Position numbers and translations under genes: made by a program. Positions 47,302-56,114 of a stretch of 64,000 nt of DNA are shown here, one piece after another (positions within the stretch are counted from its first letter, which is position 1; each line of letters opens with the position of its first letter). The stretch is from Paenibacillus phytohabitans (GTDB taxonomy: Bacteria; Bacillota; Bacilli; Paenibacillales; Paenibacillaceae): contig NZ_WHOB01000089.1 of assembly GCF_013141775.1 (NCBI RefSeq), positions 124,001 to 188,000 of the forward strand. The letters run 5' to 3'. Below the pieces are notes generated by a model that did no database searches, had not been told where the DNA came from, and worked only from the letters and a program-made list of their open reading frames with translations.

Positions 47302-50169
47302 ATGGCCGTCAAAGAGCCCTATAACGAATCTGTCTGGAGCAAGTATTACGGTCCCAATCTGGGCTACATTCAGGAGAAATACGAGCAGTTTGTCAAGGAT
47401 CCCACTTCCGTAGAGCATCATTACCGCGACCTGTTCACAGTATCCGGTCCGCCTCCCCTGGCTCCGGATGCCGTCAAGACGCCTCCCCCCGCCATCTCAG
47501 GAGATACAGAGTGGCTCAAGAAAGCCGTTAAAGCTTCCAAGCTAATGGCTAACATCCGAATATACGGCCATATGGCTGCCGATATCGATCCGCTGGAGCG
47601 GAGCACCAACCCGATGGCGAAATGGCTGGAGATCGAGACCTATGAGCTGACGCGCGAAGATCTGAATGCCCTGCCGGCTTCACTGATCTGGGAGAATGCC
47701 CCCGAGGGTGTGCATACCGCTATGGATGCCGTTCACAGAATGCGCCAGGCCTACACACAGACCATCGCCTATGAATTCGGGCATGTGCATGACGAGCGTG
47801 AGCTGCGCTGGCTCAACAGCCAGGCGGAATCCACAACGTCGCCTGCTCCACTGAATAATGCGGAACGCAAAGAGCTGCTGAAACGCCTGATCCAGGTAGA
47901 GCAGTTCGAGACCTTCCTGCACAAGACCTTCGTCGGCCAGAAGCGCTTCAGCCTGGAGGGCAATGATGCCCTCGTGCCTATGCTGGATGAAATTGTCCGC
48001 GCTGCCGCACATGACGGCGCAGAGCATATCCTGATGGGTATGGCCCACCGCGGAAGACTTAATGTGCTTGCCCACATCCTGGGCAAACCTTATGATATTA
48101 TTTTCTCGGAATTCCATCATTCGCCGAACAAGGAGCTCTTCCCGTCCGAAGGCTCCATGGGTGTCACCTATGGCTGGAGCGGTGATGTGAAATACCATCT
48201 AGGCGCTGACCGGGCCGTCCGTGAAGGCGAAACCGTGCGTACCCGCATCACGCTTGCGAACAACCCGAGCCATCTCGAGTTCGTGAATCCGGTCGTTGAA
48301 GGCTTCACGCGTGCAGCCCAGGAGGAACGGGGTACCCCCGGCCTGCCTAAGCTGAATACGAACAAAGCCATGGCCGTGCTTATGCATGGCGATGCCGCCT
48401 TCCCTGGTGAAGGCATTGTTGCGGAAACACTTAATATCGGCAAATTGACAGGTTATCAGAATGGCGGCACTGTGCATATTATCGTCAATAACCGGATCGG
48501 CTTCACCACCGAAAGTGAAGATTCCCGTTCCACGCATTATGCAAGTGATCTGGCGAAGGGCTATGAGATCCCGGTAGTGCATGTCAATGCCGATGACCCC
48601 GAAGCCTGTATTGCAGCCGTCCGTATGGCCAGCGCTTACCGCCATTTGTTCAAGAAGGATTTCCTGATTGATCTGATCGGGTACCGCCGCCACGGCCATA
48701 ATGAGATGGATGATCCGGAAACCACCCAGCCGGTGGTTTATGGCAAGGTCCGCAACCACCCTACCGTCTACCGCGTTTATGCGGAACGCCTGCAGCGCGA
48801 GAAGGTTGTTACAGCCGATGAGGTGAAGAACATGATTGCCGAAGCCGAGAATGTGCTGCAGCAGGCCTTCGAGCAGATGAAGGAAGGGAAACAGAAGAAC
48901 GCCGAGTCCAAGACTTCGGTCGTTCTGGATACGGGAACACCGGTGCACCGCCCTACAGCGGTTCCGCTGGCCAGCCTCCAGGAGATTAACCGTGAGCTGC
49001 TGAGCGTACCGGCCGGCTTCACAGTCTATCCGAAGCTGGAGCGGATTCTGCAGCGGCGCAAGGATGCGCTGAATGACGGCGAGCGGGTAGACTGGGCGCT
49101 GGCTGAGACCCTGGCCTTCGCTACCATTCTGAAGGACGGCACGCCGATCCGCCTCAGCGGACAGGATTCACAGCGCGGCACCTTCGCTCACCGCCACCTT
49201 GTCCTGCATGACAGTGAGAGCGGGGAGCTCTTCTCTCCTCTTCACCAGCTTAAGGATTCCCGCGCCTCCTTCGGCGTCTACAACAGCCCGCTGTCAGAAG
49301 CCTCTGTACTCGGCTATGAATACGGCTATAATGTGTTCGCACCGGAGACCTTCGTGCTCTGGGAAGCGCAATACGGCGATTTCGCCAATGCCGCCCAGGT
49401 CATTATCGACCAGTTCATCTCCGCCGGACGCGCCAAGTGGACACAGCGCAGCAATCTTGCGATTCTGCTGCCGCATGGATATGAAGGCCAGGGACCGGAA
49501 CACTCCAGCGGCAGGCTGGAACGTTATCTGCAGCTCTCCGCCGAGGAGAACTGGACCGTAGCGAACCTGACCTGCGCGGCCCAATATTTCCATCTGCTGC
49601 GCCGTCAGGCTGCACTCTGCGGACAGCCCGATGCCCGGCCGCTGGTAATCATGGCACCGAAGAGCCTGATCCGCAATCCGCGCAGCACCTCGGCCGGTGC
49701 TGATCTCGCCTCCGGCAGCTTCCAGCCGGTGCTTCCGGAACCGCTGCTCGGCAGCAAGCCCGAAGAGGTCAAGCGCCTGGTGGTATGCAGCGGCAAGGTC
49801 GCCATCGACCTGCAGACAGAGCTGGAGGCCGCCCGCGGACAGGACTTCTCCTGGCTGCATATTCTCCGCCTGGAGCAGTTGTACCCGTTCCCGGAACGCG
49901 AGCTTGGCGCACATCTCAGTTCGTTCCGTTCCCTGCAGGAAATCATCTGGGTGCAGGAGGAACCGAAGAATATGGGCGGCTGGAGCTACGCCGAACCCCG
50001 GCTGCGCGCCATTGCCCCGCAGAATGTTACCGTCCAGTATATCGGCCGTCCGGAGCGCTCCAGCCCGGCCAGCGGTTACGCGGATGTGCACAGCTTCGAG
50101 CAGCGGCGCATCGTTAGAGAAGCCCTGAAACTAAACGCTCAAGTACAAGCACCTGTACCGTCTTCCTGA
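47302..50169 (+). CDS. odhA: 2-oxoglutarate dehydrogenase E1 component
   Basis: 955 residues. E1 decarboxylates 2-oxoglutarate with thiamine diphosphate in the TCA cycle. The start NESVWSKYYGPNLGYIQEKYEQF is the E1o N-terminus. Central motifs are HILMGMAHRGRLNVLAHILGKPYD, GDAAFPGEGIVAETLN (ThDP/Mg site region) and YRRHGHNEMDDPETTQP. The transketolase-like domain has SGQDSQRGTFAHRH and HGYEGQGPEHSSGRLERYLQL. Length and order are standard. AGGAGG precedes the ATG. It is followed at 58 bases by odhB; lpd (E3) is not in the window. Confidence 0.96.
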   Translation: MAVKEPYNESVWSKYYGPNLGYIQEKYEQFVKDPTSVEHHYRDLFTVSGPPPLAPDAVKTPPPAISGDTEWLKKAVKASKLMANIRIYGHMAADIDPLERSTNPMAKWLEIETYELTREDLNALPASLIWENAPEGVHTAMDAVHRMRQAYTQTIAYEFGHVHDERELRWLNSQAESTTSPAPLNNAERKELLKRLIQVEQFETFLHKTFVGQKRFSLEGNDALVPMLDEIVRAAAHDGAEHILMGMAHRGRLNVLAHILGKPYDIIFSEFHHSPNKELFPSEGSMGVTYGWSGDVKYHLGADRAVREGETVRTRITLANNPSHLEFVNPVVEGFTRAAQEERGTPGLPKLNTNKAMAVLMHGDAAFPGEGIVAETLNIGKLTGYQNGGTVHIIVNNRIGFTTESEDSRSTHYASDLAKGYEIPVVHVNADDPEACIAAVRMASAYRHLFKKDFLIDLIGYRRHGHNEMDDPETTQPVVYGKVRNHPTVYRVYAERLQREKVVTADEVKNMIAEAENVLQQAFEQMKEGKQKNAESKTSVVLDTGTPVHRPTAVPLASLQEINRELLSVPAGFTVYPKLERILQRRKDALNDGERVDWALAETLAFATILKDGTPIRLSGQDSQRGTFAHRHLVLHDSESGELFSPLHQLKDSRASFGVYNSPLSEASVLGYEYGYNVFAPETFVLWEAQYGDFANAAQVIIDQFISAGRAKWTQRSNLAILLPHGYEGQGPEHSSGRLERYLQLSAEENWTVANLTCAAQYFHLLRRQAALCGQPDARPLVIMAPKSLIRNPRSTSAGADLASGSFQPVLPEPLLGSKPEEVKRLVVCSGKVAIDLQTELEAARGQDFSWLHILRLEQLYPFPERELGAHLSSFRSLQEIIWVQEEPKNMGGWSYAEPRLRAIAPQNVTVQYIGRPERSSPASGYADVHSFEQRRIVREALKLNAQVQAPVPSS

Positions 50170-50227
50170 CAGCAGCAAGGCGGTCTCTCGATAACGTAAA
50201 CTACTATATTTGGGGAGGTAACGGCCT

Positions 50228-51514
50228 GTGTCCGAAATTAAAGTACCCGATTTGGGCGAATCCATTTCCGAAGGAACGATCTACAAATGGCTGGTTAAAG
50301 AGGGCGACACTGTCGGCCAGGGCGATGTGCTCGCGGAGCTTGAGACCGACAAGGTCAACCTGGAGATCAGTGCGGAGGAGGATGGTGTCATCTCCTCCAT
50401 CCTGCGCCAGGCGGGCGAGAACGTTGCCGTTGGCGAAGCTATCGGCATTATCGGCAGCGCCGACGGTGCGGCAGTAGCCGGAGGCGGAGGCAAGCCGGAA
50501 GCGACGAGCGCAGCGGCGGGCGGCAGCGCCTCTGACGGCGGTAAGCCGGAAGCGGCAAGTGCTCCTGCCGCCTCCGAAGGTGCGGTGGCAGGGACTGCGG
50601 CCCTGGCTTCGCCGGGGGCGCGCAAGCTGGCCCGGGAGCGGGGCATCGACCTCGGCGAGGTCAGTGCCCGCGACCCCATCGGCCGGATCGGCCAGGCCGA
50701 TGTGAACGGCCATGGCGCAGCCGTGCCGGAGGCCGCTGCGCCTGCGGCGGCGCGGCCGGAGCCGGTGAAGCCGCCCGCGCCGGCGGGCAAGGCGCCGCAC
50801 GCGGAGGACGGCAAAGCGACCGAGCGCAAGCGCATGTCGCGCAGACGGCTGACGATTGCCAGCCGCCTGGTCGAAGCGCAGCAGACGGCTGCCATGCTGA
50901 CCACCTTCAACGAGGTGGACATGACCGCTATTCTCGACATCCGCAAACGCCGCAAGGATGCCTTCAAAGAGAAGCATGAGGTCGGACTCGGCTTCATGTC
51001 CTTCTTCACCAAAGCCGTGATCGGTGCACTCAAGGCTTATCCGCTGCTGAATGCCGAGATCGACGGCGAGGATCTCCTGCTGAAGAAATACTATGACATC
51101 GGCATTGCCGTAGCTGCCAAAGAAGGCCTGGTCGTGCCGGTCGTCCGCGATGCCGACCGGCTCAGCTTCCCGGAAATCGAGCGCAAGATCGGCGAGCTCG
51201 CCTCCAAAGCGCGCGCCAACACGCTCAGTCTGCCGGAGCTGCAGGGCGGTACCTTCACGATCACCAACGGTGGTGTATTCGGTTCTCTGCTGTCTACGCC
51301 GATCCTCAATACGCCGCAGGTCGGCATCCTCGGCATGCATAAGATCCAGCTTCGTCCGATCGCCTTGGATGAAGAGCGGACAGCTAACCGTCCGATGATG
51401 TATGTCGCCTTATCGTACGATCACCGGATTGTGGACGGTTCAGAGGCGGTAGGCTTCCTCGTCAAGGTCAAGGAATTACTGGAAGACCCTGAAGCGCTGC
51501 TGTTGGAGGGCTAA
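50228..51514 (+). CDS. odhB: 2-oxoglutarate dehydrogenase E2 (dihydrolipoyl succinyltransferase)
   Basis: 428 residues. The lipoyl domain has its acceptor Lys in AELETDKVNLEISA (K42). An Ala/Gly/Glu-rich linker (about 80-130) leads to the subunit-binding domain ASPGARKLARERGIDLGEV. A second Ala/Pro linker of unusually high GC precedes the catalytic domain with SRRRLTIASRLVEAQQ and the active site LSYDHRIVDGSEAVGFL. The GTG start has GGGGAGG 9 bases upstream. It forms the core of the complex with OdhA. A strong terminator follows. Confidence 0.96.
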   Translation: MSEIKVPDLGESISEGTIYKWLVKEGDTVGQGDVLAELETDKVNLEISAEEDGVISSILRQAGENVAVGEAIGIIGSADGAAVAGGGGKPEATSAAAGGSASDGGKPEAASAPAASEGAVAGTAALASPGARKLARERGIDLGEVSARDPIGRIGQADVNGHGAAVPEAAAPAAARPEPVKPPAPAGKAPHAEDGKATERKRMSRRRLTIASRLVEAQQTAAMLTTFNEVDMTAILDIRKRRKDAFKEKHEVGLGFMSFFTKAVIGALKAYPLLNAEIDGEDLLLKKYYDIGIAVAAKEGLVVPVVRDADRLSFPEIERKIGELASKARANTLSLPELQGGTFTITNGGVFGSLLSTPILNTPQVGILGMHKIQLRPIALDEERTANRPMMYVALSYDHRIVDGSEAVGFLVKVKELLEDPEALLLEG

Positions 51515-51559
51515 GCCCTCCTCCCGCGGCATCCTTCATTCCTCATACGTGTGAACACC

Positions 51560-51602
51560 AAAGGCATCCATAGAGCGTATTCGCTCTATGGATGCCTTTT
51601 TG
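51560..51602 (+). terminator. Terminator after odhB
   Basis: AAAGGCATCCATAGAGCG pairs with CGCTCTATGGATGCCTTT around TATT and is followed by TT. Confidence 0.9.
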
Positions 51603-51755
51603 GATTCCTTTTTGAATACCTTTTAATACCTAAATTGAATTCAATCTATTCACTTAAGCTGCTGGCTGCTCAACGATGAATATTTGGACTTCCGGCTGCT
51701 GTTTAAGCAAGAGTTGCCCGATTCATCCTTTGCACATGGAGTGCTTATTACAATC

Positions 51756-51926
51756 CTGCACAGAATACAACATTTCCCTCAATAACACGGCCTAAATCTA
51801 TAATTGTTGCACAAAATGCAGCAATTCCCTCGTTCCAGGCCGATTAACGAAGCTATTGTTGTATTTCATACAACAATCCTCCTGAACAGCCGGTATTTAT
51901 GAACCAATGTTGCAGTACGTACAACA
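51756..51926. repeat. Array 3 of phased palindromes (4 units)
   Basis: Units are centred near 51763, 51814, 51866 and 51917, i.e. spaced 51, 52 and 51 bp. Cores include TTGTTGTA-TTTCA-TACAACA and TTGTTGCA-CAAAA-TGCAGCA, the latter with matched changes in both arms. It lies between convergent odhB and the anti-sigma-like gene. The remainder of 51515-51977 contains nothing else recognisable. Confidence 0.8.
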
Positions 51927-51977
51927 TTTATGCCTGTATAGACTGAACTTAACAAAATCACTCCCCAGAACCGCCGC

Positions 51978-52961
51978 CTACAGCCCGCCCCGGATCAATT
52001 CACCCGCCAAATCCAGCAGCTGTTCCTTGGTCAGCTTCCGGTCACCGTAGGTGGTGACAATATAATACGCATCCTGCTGCTCACTGTACCAGTTCAGGTA
52101 ATGGTAGCTTATATCCGGCCGCACCTCTGGCTTGTTGGCGTGATTGTATACGATCTCACGGCCCTCTACCTCCAGCTTCTCTGCGGCCACCTCCGGCCTT
52201 AGCATGACCTGCACATTACCCCCATGCAGCAGGGTAGCCCCTATTTCGATGACCGCCCCTTCTCTGGTATACTTGCCGCCAATAGAAGCCGCTTCGGTCC
52301 ACGGGATCGCCTTCATGAACAGATTGCGGCCGGTATCCTGCTTCGCCTCAGCCAACAGTTCGTCAAGAGTCTGACGGTAGAGCGGATTTCCATCGCGTTC
52401 CGCGGCTAAAGGTGAACCGGGGTGTATCGTGCCATACTTAAATTCATAACCTCCGGCTTCCTTGGGCAATACAGGCGTCTTCAATTTGTTCATCTCTCCC
52501 AGAAAAGCCGGGTAATCGGTCAGACGCAGCTCCTTGCTTGTAAACTGCAGTGCCGGCTCCGCTCCTTCCGGAAGTTTTTCTCCTCTATTGAAATAAGCGA
52601 TCAGTTCCCCGGGTTTGGCAAAGTCCATCAGCTTCCACAAATATTCGTAATACGGAGCAGCCGCTCCCGGATTGGGGTTTTCTGCTCGATGCTGCACCTT
52701 CACCTCGCCTGCCTTATTCCGGATCTGAATATACTCCGAGGCAGCGTAGGCTGTTACTGTGATCAGCAGCAGCATAACCAGCATCCCTGTGAACGCAGCC
52801 GTTTTACCGGCGAATCTGATCCCGCGCGGACTCCGCTTCTGTTCAGTCCCCCGCACACGGGCCATAACTCTATCAGTAACCTCAATCACGGATAGCTGCT
52901 CTTCACGGACTGCAGCGTCTCTTATATCTTGGTACTCATTGCCGATTCCTGCCCGTTCCAT
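51978..52961 (-). CDS. Putative membrane-anchored anti-sigma factor
   Basis: 327 residues. A cytoplasmic N-terminus of about 50 residues (EEQLSVIEVTDRVMARVRGTEQKRSPRG) precedes one membrane helix (about 55-72, TGMLVMLLLITVTAYAA). An extracellular domain of about 250 residues follows, with KFGYTIHPG-like and YHYLNWYSEQQDAYYIVTTYGDRKLTKEQLLDLAGEL segments at the end. The start overlaps the end of the ECF sigma gene by 40 bases, the usual arrangement for sigma with its regulator. It is not homologous in any obvious way to the other anti-sigma candidate at 21822. Its signal is unknown. Confidence 0.65.
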   Translation of the reverse strand: MERAGIGNEYQDIRDAAVREEQLSVIEVTDRVMARVRGTEQKRSPRGIRFAGKTAAFTGMLVMLLLITVTAYAASEYIQIRNKAGEVKVQHRAENPNPGAAAPYYEYLWKLMDFAKPGELIAYFNRGEKLPEGAEPALQFTSKELRLTDYPAFLGEMNKLKTPVLPKEAGGYEFKYGTIHPGSPLAAERDGNPLYRQTLDELLAEAKQDTGRNLFMKAIPWTEAASIGGKYTREGAVIEIGATLLHGGNVQVMLRPEVAAEKLEVEGREIVYNHANKPEVRPDISYHYLNWYSEQQDAYYIVTTYGDRKLTKEQLLDLAGELIRGGL

Positions 52962-53512
52962 GATATCCCCTCCTCCGCTTGCATCGTTTCCCGCACTTTT
53001 CGTTTGATCCGCTCCATCCTTTTATGCAGCGCATTAGGCGTAATGTTGAGAATTGCGCTGATCTCCAGAAAGGTCTGCTCTTCAAATACCCGCAGAACAA
53101 GCAAATTCCGTTCCTCCAGCGATAACCGTCCAAGTGCAGCCTCCAGCGCCGGACTGTATAGCCGCTCTTCCAGCGTCTGCTCCGGACCGGCCGCTGCCGC
53201 CGTATCGGGACGGAACACCCGCAGGAAGTGCCCCTGCATCCGCCGCCGGCGCAGCAGGTTCAGACAATGATTGCCGGCAATCCGGTACAGCCATGCCGAG
53301 AAGCTAACCGTAGGCTTGTACCCTCTGATAGATTGATAGGCTTTGACCAGCACATCCTGCACAGCATCCTCGGCATCCTGCCTGTTCCCCAGCATCCGGC
53401 AGCAATACCGGTAAACCGGCTGCTGAAAAGCATCCACAATGAACGCAAAGGATTCCTGCTCCCCTTGTTGAACCCTGATAATGACCGCCTCTACCTGCCG
53501 CATATCCGGCAT
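52922..53512 (-). CDS. ECF-type RNA polymerase sigma factor
   Basis: About 196 residues. Region 2 is FAFIVDAFQQPVYRYCCRMLGNRQDAEDAVQDVLVKAYQSIRGYKPTVSFSAWLYRIAGNHCLNLLRRRRM. Region 4 is LEAALGRLSLEERNLLVLRVFEEQTFLEISAILNITPNALHKRMERIKRKVRE. Start choice is uncertain: the GTG of the open frame (53536) lies inside AGGAGGTGAGG, the ATG at 53512 has AGGAG only 3 bases away, and the ATG at 53503 has it 12 bases away. It likely transcribes its own operon and unknown targets. Confidence 0.88.
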   Translation of the reverse strand: MPDMRQVEAVIIRVQQGEQESFAFIVDAFQQPVYRYCCRMLGNRQDAEDAVQDVLVKAYQSIRGYKPTVSFSAWLYRIAGNHCLNLLRRRRMQGHFLRVFRPDTAAAAGPEQTLEERLYSPALEAALGRLSLEERNLLVLRVFEEQTFLEISAILNITPNALHKRMERIKRKVRETMQAEEGISWNGQESAMSTKI

Positions 53513-53809
53513 ATTCTCCTGTGACGTTGCCCTCACCTCCTGGCTTGTATATCTTTATAACACCTGACTTCTGCAAAAAGTGCCTACCGGCACAACTTTA
53601 TTCGAGTAAAAACGGTTGTACGGGCTTCATCCTATGTAGTCTTTCAATCCAATATAATATAACTTTAGCAGATTTATCGAAGGCTGATTTATGCACCTTC
53701 CACCTCTCATCCGGCCCCCTCCGGACTCTTACCCCTCTCCACAGAAAAAAAAGAGACCTCCCCCTCCGCTCACGCGGAAGTATGGACATCTCTTCTCCGA
53801 AACCAGTCT

Positions 53810-53960
53810 CTTGGTCTTCAGCACTCTTTTTTACAGCACTCTTTTTTACAGCACACTTTCTCTACAACACTCGCTGCCCGTCATTCTCTTACTTTACAGC
53901 ACTCTTGGTCTGCCATTCTCTTTCTCTACGACACTCTTTGTCTCTGTTTCTTTCAAGCCA
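53810..53960. repeat. Pyrimidine-rich degenerate tandem repeat
   Basis: CAGCACTCTTTTTTACA is repeated directly and then degenerates into CACTC/TTTACAGCAC variants over about 150 bases. It lies between the sigma factor (divergent) and the 3' end of the OFA transporter. The gap 53513-53978 has no convincing gene. Confidence 0.6.
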
Positions 53961-53978
53961 ACATCAATCTCTATATGG

Positions 53979-55247
53979 TTAAGCCGTATGCCGTGAAGGC
54001 TTCAGGCTCATTCCCTTTACTTTTGCCTGCCCTGCTACCGGAGGCTTCAGGGAAACCGCCAGGATGCAGGCCAGGATACACAGCAGACCAATTACGATGA
54101 ACGTAGGCTTGAACCCGCCCAGGAATGCGGCGATGAACGAGCCGGACAACGCACCGATGCCGAAGCCCTGATAGACAACGCCATAGTTCTTGCTGTGGTT
54201 CTTCAGGCCGAAGAAGTCGCTGACAATCGCCGGGAACACGGTAATATTACCTCCGAAGCAGAAGGCGATCGCCGCCACACAGGTGAAGAATATACCGTAG
54301 CTGAGGGTGGCGTAGCTGAGAGTAAACATCGCTACCGCCGTAACAGCCAGCGTTACACTAATCAGCTTCAAGCGGCTCATGCGGTCGGATAATGCACCCA
54401 GAATCAGGCGCCCGGCCGTATTGAAGATCGCGATCATCGCTACAGCATTCGCTGCTGCCGCAACATCCAGTCCGGCCAGCTGCACACCGATATCCTTCAC
54501 GATGCCGATCAGATAGAGGCCGCTCATACAGGCGGTGAAGAAGATCACGAACAGCAGGTAAGCTTCCTTCGTGCGGAGCATTTCTTTAACAGTGTAGTCT
54601 TTCGGCGCGATAACAGCTCCAGCGGCTGTCTTCATGCGATTCCCGGCAGCCATAGCCGCCGATGCGGGGGCCGCCACCGGCGCTTCCCGGACCAGCATTG
54701 AGCCGATTACGATCATAATCATCACCATGAAGCCCCAGTACAGAAAAGCATTCGACACGCCCGCCGACTCAATCAGGCTGCCGTTGATATATTTGAAGAT
54801 CAGACTACCCGTACCGTAAGCACCTACGGATACTCCGGAGATCAGTCCCTTGTTCTTCGGGAACCACTTAATTAAGTTGGATAGTGAAGTAATATACGCT
54901 GTTCCGTCCGCGTACCCGACAACTACGCCGGCCAGCAGGTAGAACATCGGGAGGGAGCTGGCCTGCGAACTTAGAATCAGACCAAGCCCCAGCATAATCC
55001 CGGCAGCAGCGGTCAGTCTGCGGAGGCCGAACCGGTCCTGCAGTTTCCCCGCGAATAGTGTCGCGAAGGCCAGGGCAAAGCTGGTGATGGAAAAAGTTAT
55101 CGAAACAGAGCTGAGCTCCCAGCCGAATTTGCTGACAAGATGGGCATTGAACAAGCTCCAGGTGTAGATTGTACCGAGTCCCATTTGCATAATCACTGTA
55201 CCTAGCACGATGAGCCACCGCTTGCTGCCTGGCGTAGTCGTAGTCAT
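53979..55247 (-). CDS. OFA-family MFS transporter (YhjX-like)
   Basis: 422 residues with 12 membrane helices. The N-terminus is RWLIVLGTVIMQMGLGTIYTWSLFNAHLVSKFGWELSSVSITF, characteristic of the oxalate/formate antiporter family, followed by the motif A variant GKLQDRFGLRR and LIKWFPKNKGLISGVSVGAYGTGSLIF. In Escherichia coli the family member YhjX is induced through a LytS/LytTR-type system (YpdA/YpdB) responding to pyruvate. Here such a system lies directly upstream, so a role in pyruvate or a related organic acid is inferred. ATG at 55247 has AGAGGGA 8 bases upstream. A TACAAT -10-like element lies at 55313-55318. Confidence 0.85.
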   Translation of the reverse strand: MTTTTPGSKRWLIVLGTVIMQMGLGTIYTWSLFNAHLVSKFGWELSSVSITFSITSFALAFATLFAGKLQDRFGLRRLTAAAGIMLGLGLILSSQASSLPMFYLLAGVVVGYADGTAYITSLSNLIKWFPKNKGLISGVSVGAYGTGSLIFKYINGSLIESAGVSNAFLYWGFMVMIMIVIGSMLVREAPVAAPASAAMAAGNRMKTAAGAVIAPKDYTVKEMLRTKEAYLLFVIFFTACMSGLYLIGIVKDIGVQLAGLDVAAAANAVAMIAIFNTAGRLILGALSDRMSRLKLISVTLAVTAVAMFTLSYATLSYGIFFTCVAAIAFCFGGNITVFPAIVSDFFGLKNHSKNYGVVYQGFGIGALSGSFIAAFLGGFKPTFIVIGLLCILACILAVSLKPPVAGQAKVKGMSLKPSRHTA

Positions 55248-55382
55248 GGGTGATTCCCTCTTTCTCTCTAATATCGCTTCCAAAGTCGCTTCAAGGCTTG
55301 CTTTGCCTCTTCATTGTAGCGAAAAGATGCTGACTTAAGAGAAATCCGGAATGAGATGACGCAAACGGGGAATGAACTGCCG

Positions 55383-56114
55383 CTAGAGGCGCATGATCTG
55401 CCTGAATTCCTTCACCTTGCCGCGGCTGACCGGCACTTCGAAGTCCAAATCACGCAGCCGGAGCAGATAGGTGTTGTTGAACCAGGGGATGATTTCCTTG
55501 ATCTTGGACAGATTGACGAGATACGAACGGTGGCAGCGGAAGAACTGCTCCTGCGGCAGGCGGCTATGGAATTCGCTGATGCTTAAGGCCATGCTGTACT
55601 CCTCATCTTTGGTAATGACGCTCGTTGTTTTCTCCTGCGCCGAAGCATAGTAGATCTCGTCCGTATCGACGACGATGATCTTTTCATTTTTCCACAGATT
55701 GACCTTACCGCTGCTGAGCTTGACCGGCTCTTCTTCCCCCTGGCGGCTCCCGGCCGCAATGGCCCCCTCCAGCTTCTGCAGCATCGCTTTGATCCGCGTC
55801 TCGCTGTAAGGCTTCAGGATATAGTCGAACGCTTCGATCTCGAACGCCTCGGCGGCATGCTCCTTATAGGCTGTGATGAACACAATATAGGGCTTGACCG
55901 CGAAACGGCTAATATTATGGGCCAGCAGCACGCCGTCAACCGATGGAATATTGATATCCAGAAAAATCACATCCACCGTATCCGTCTGCAGATACTTCAG
56001 CGCATCCAGCCCGTCTTCGAACTCGGCGGCAATCTTGAAACTGCTGTGTGCCTGTATCAGAAAAGCAAGCTCCTGCCTCGCCAGCACTTCATCCTCGACA
56101 ATTATCGCTCTCAT
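55383..56114 (-). CDS. LytTR-family response regulator
   Basis: 243 residues. The receiver domain (MRAIIVEDEVLARQELAFLI, phospho-Asp in VIFLDINIPSVDG at about 53, Lys in ILKPYSETR) is followed by a LytTR DNA-binding domain (about 140-243) with YYASAQEKTTSVIT, FRCHRSYLVNLSKIKEIIPWFNNTYLLRL and VPVSRGKVKEFRQIM. AAAGGAG precedes the ATG, and the start overlaps the kinase stop by 4 bases. The likely target is the OFA transporter promoter about 135 bases downstream of its stop. Confidence 0.92.
   Translation of the reverse strand: MRAIIVEDEVLARQELAFLIQAHSSFKIAAEFEDGLDALKYLQTDTVDVIFLDINIPSVDGVLLAHNISRFAVKPYIVFITAYKEHAAEAFEIEAFDYILKPYSETRIKAMLQKLEGAIAAGSRQGEEEPVKLSSGKVNLWKNEKIIVVDTDEIYYASAQEKTTSVITKDEEYSMALSISEFHSRLPQEQFFRCHRSYLVNLSKIKEIIPWFNNTYLLRLRDLDFEVPVSRGKVKEFRQIMRL

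Noticed and set aside
50204..51340. Minus-strand frame of 378 codons
   Set aside because: It is antisense to odhB and arises from the Ala/Gly-rich linker. No recognisable protein features.
55356..55586. Small plus-strand gene opposite the LytTR regulator
   Set aside because: Antisense shadow with no ribosome binding site.
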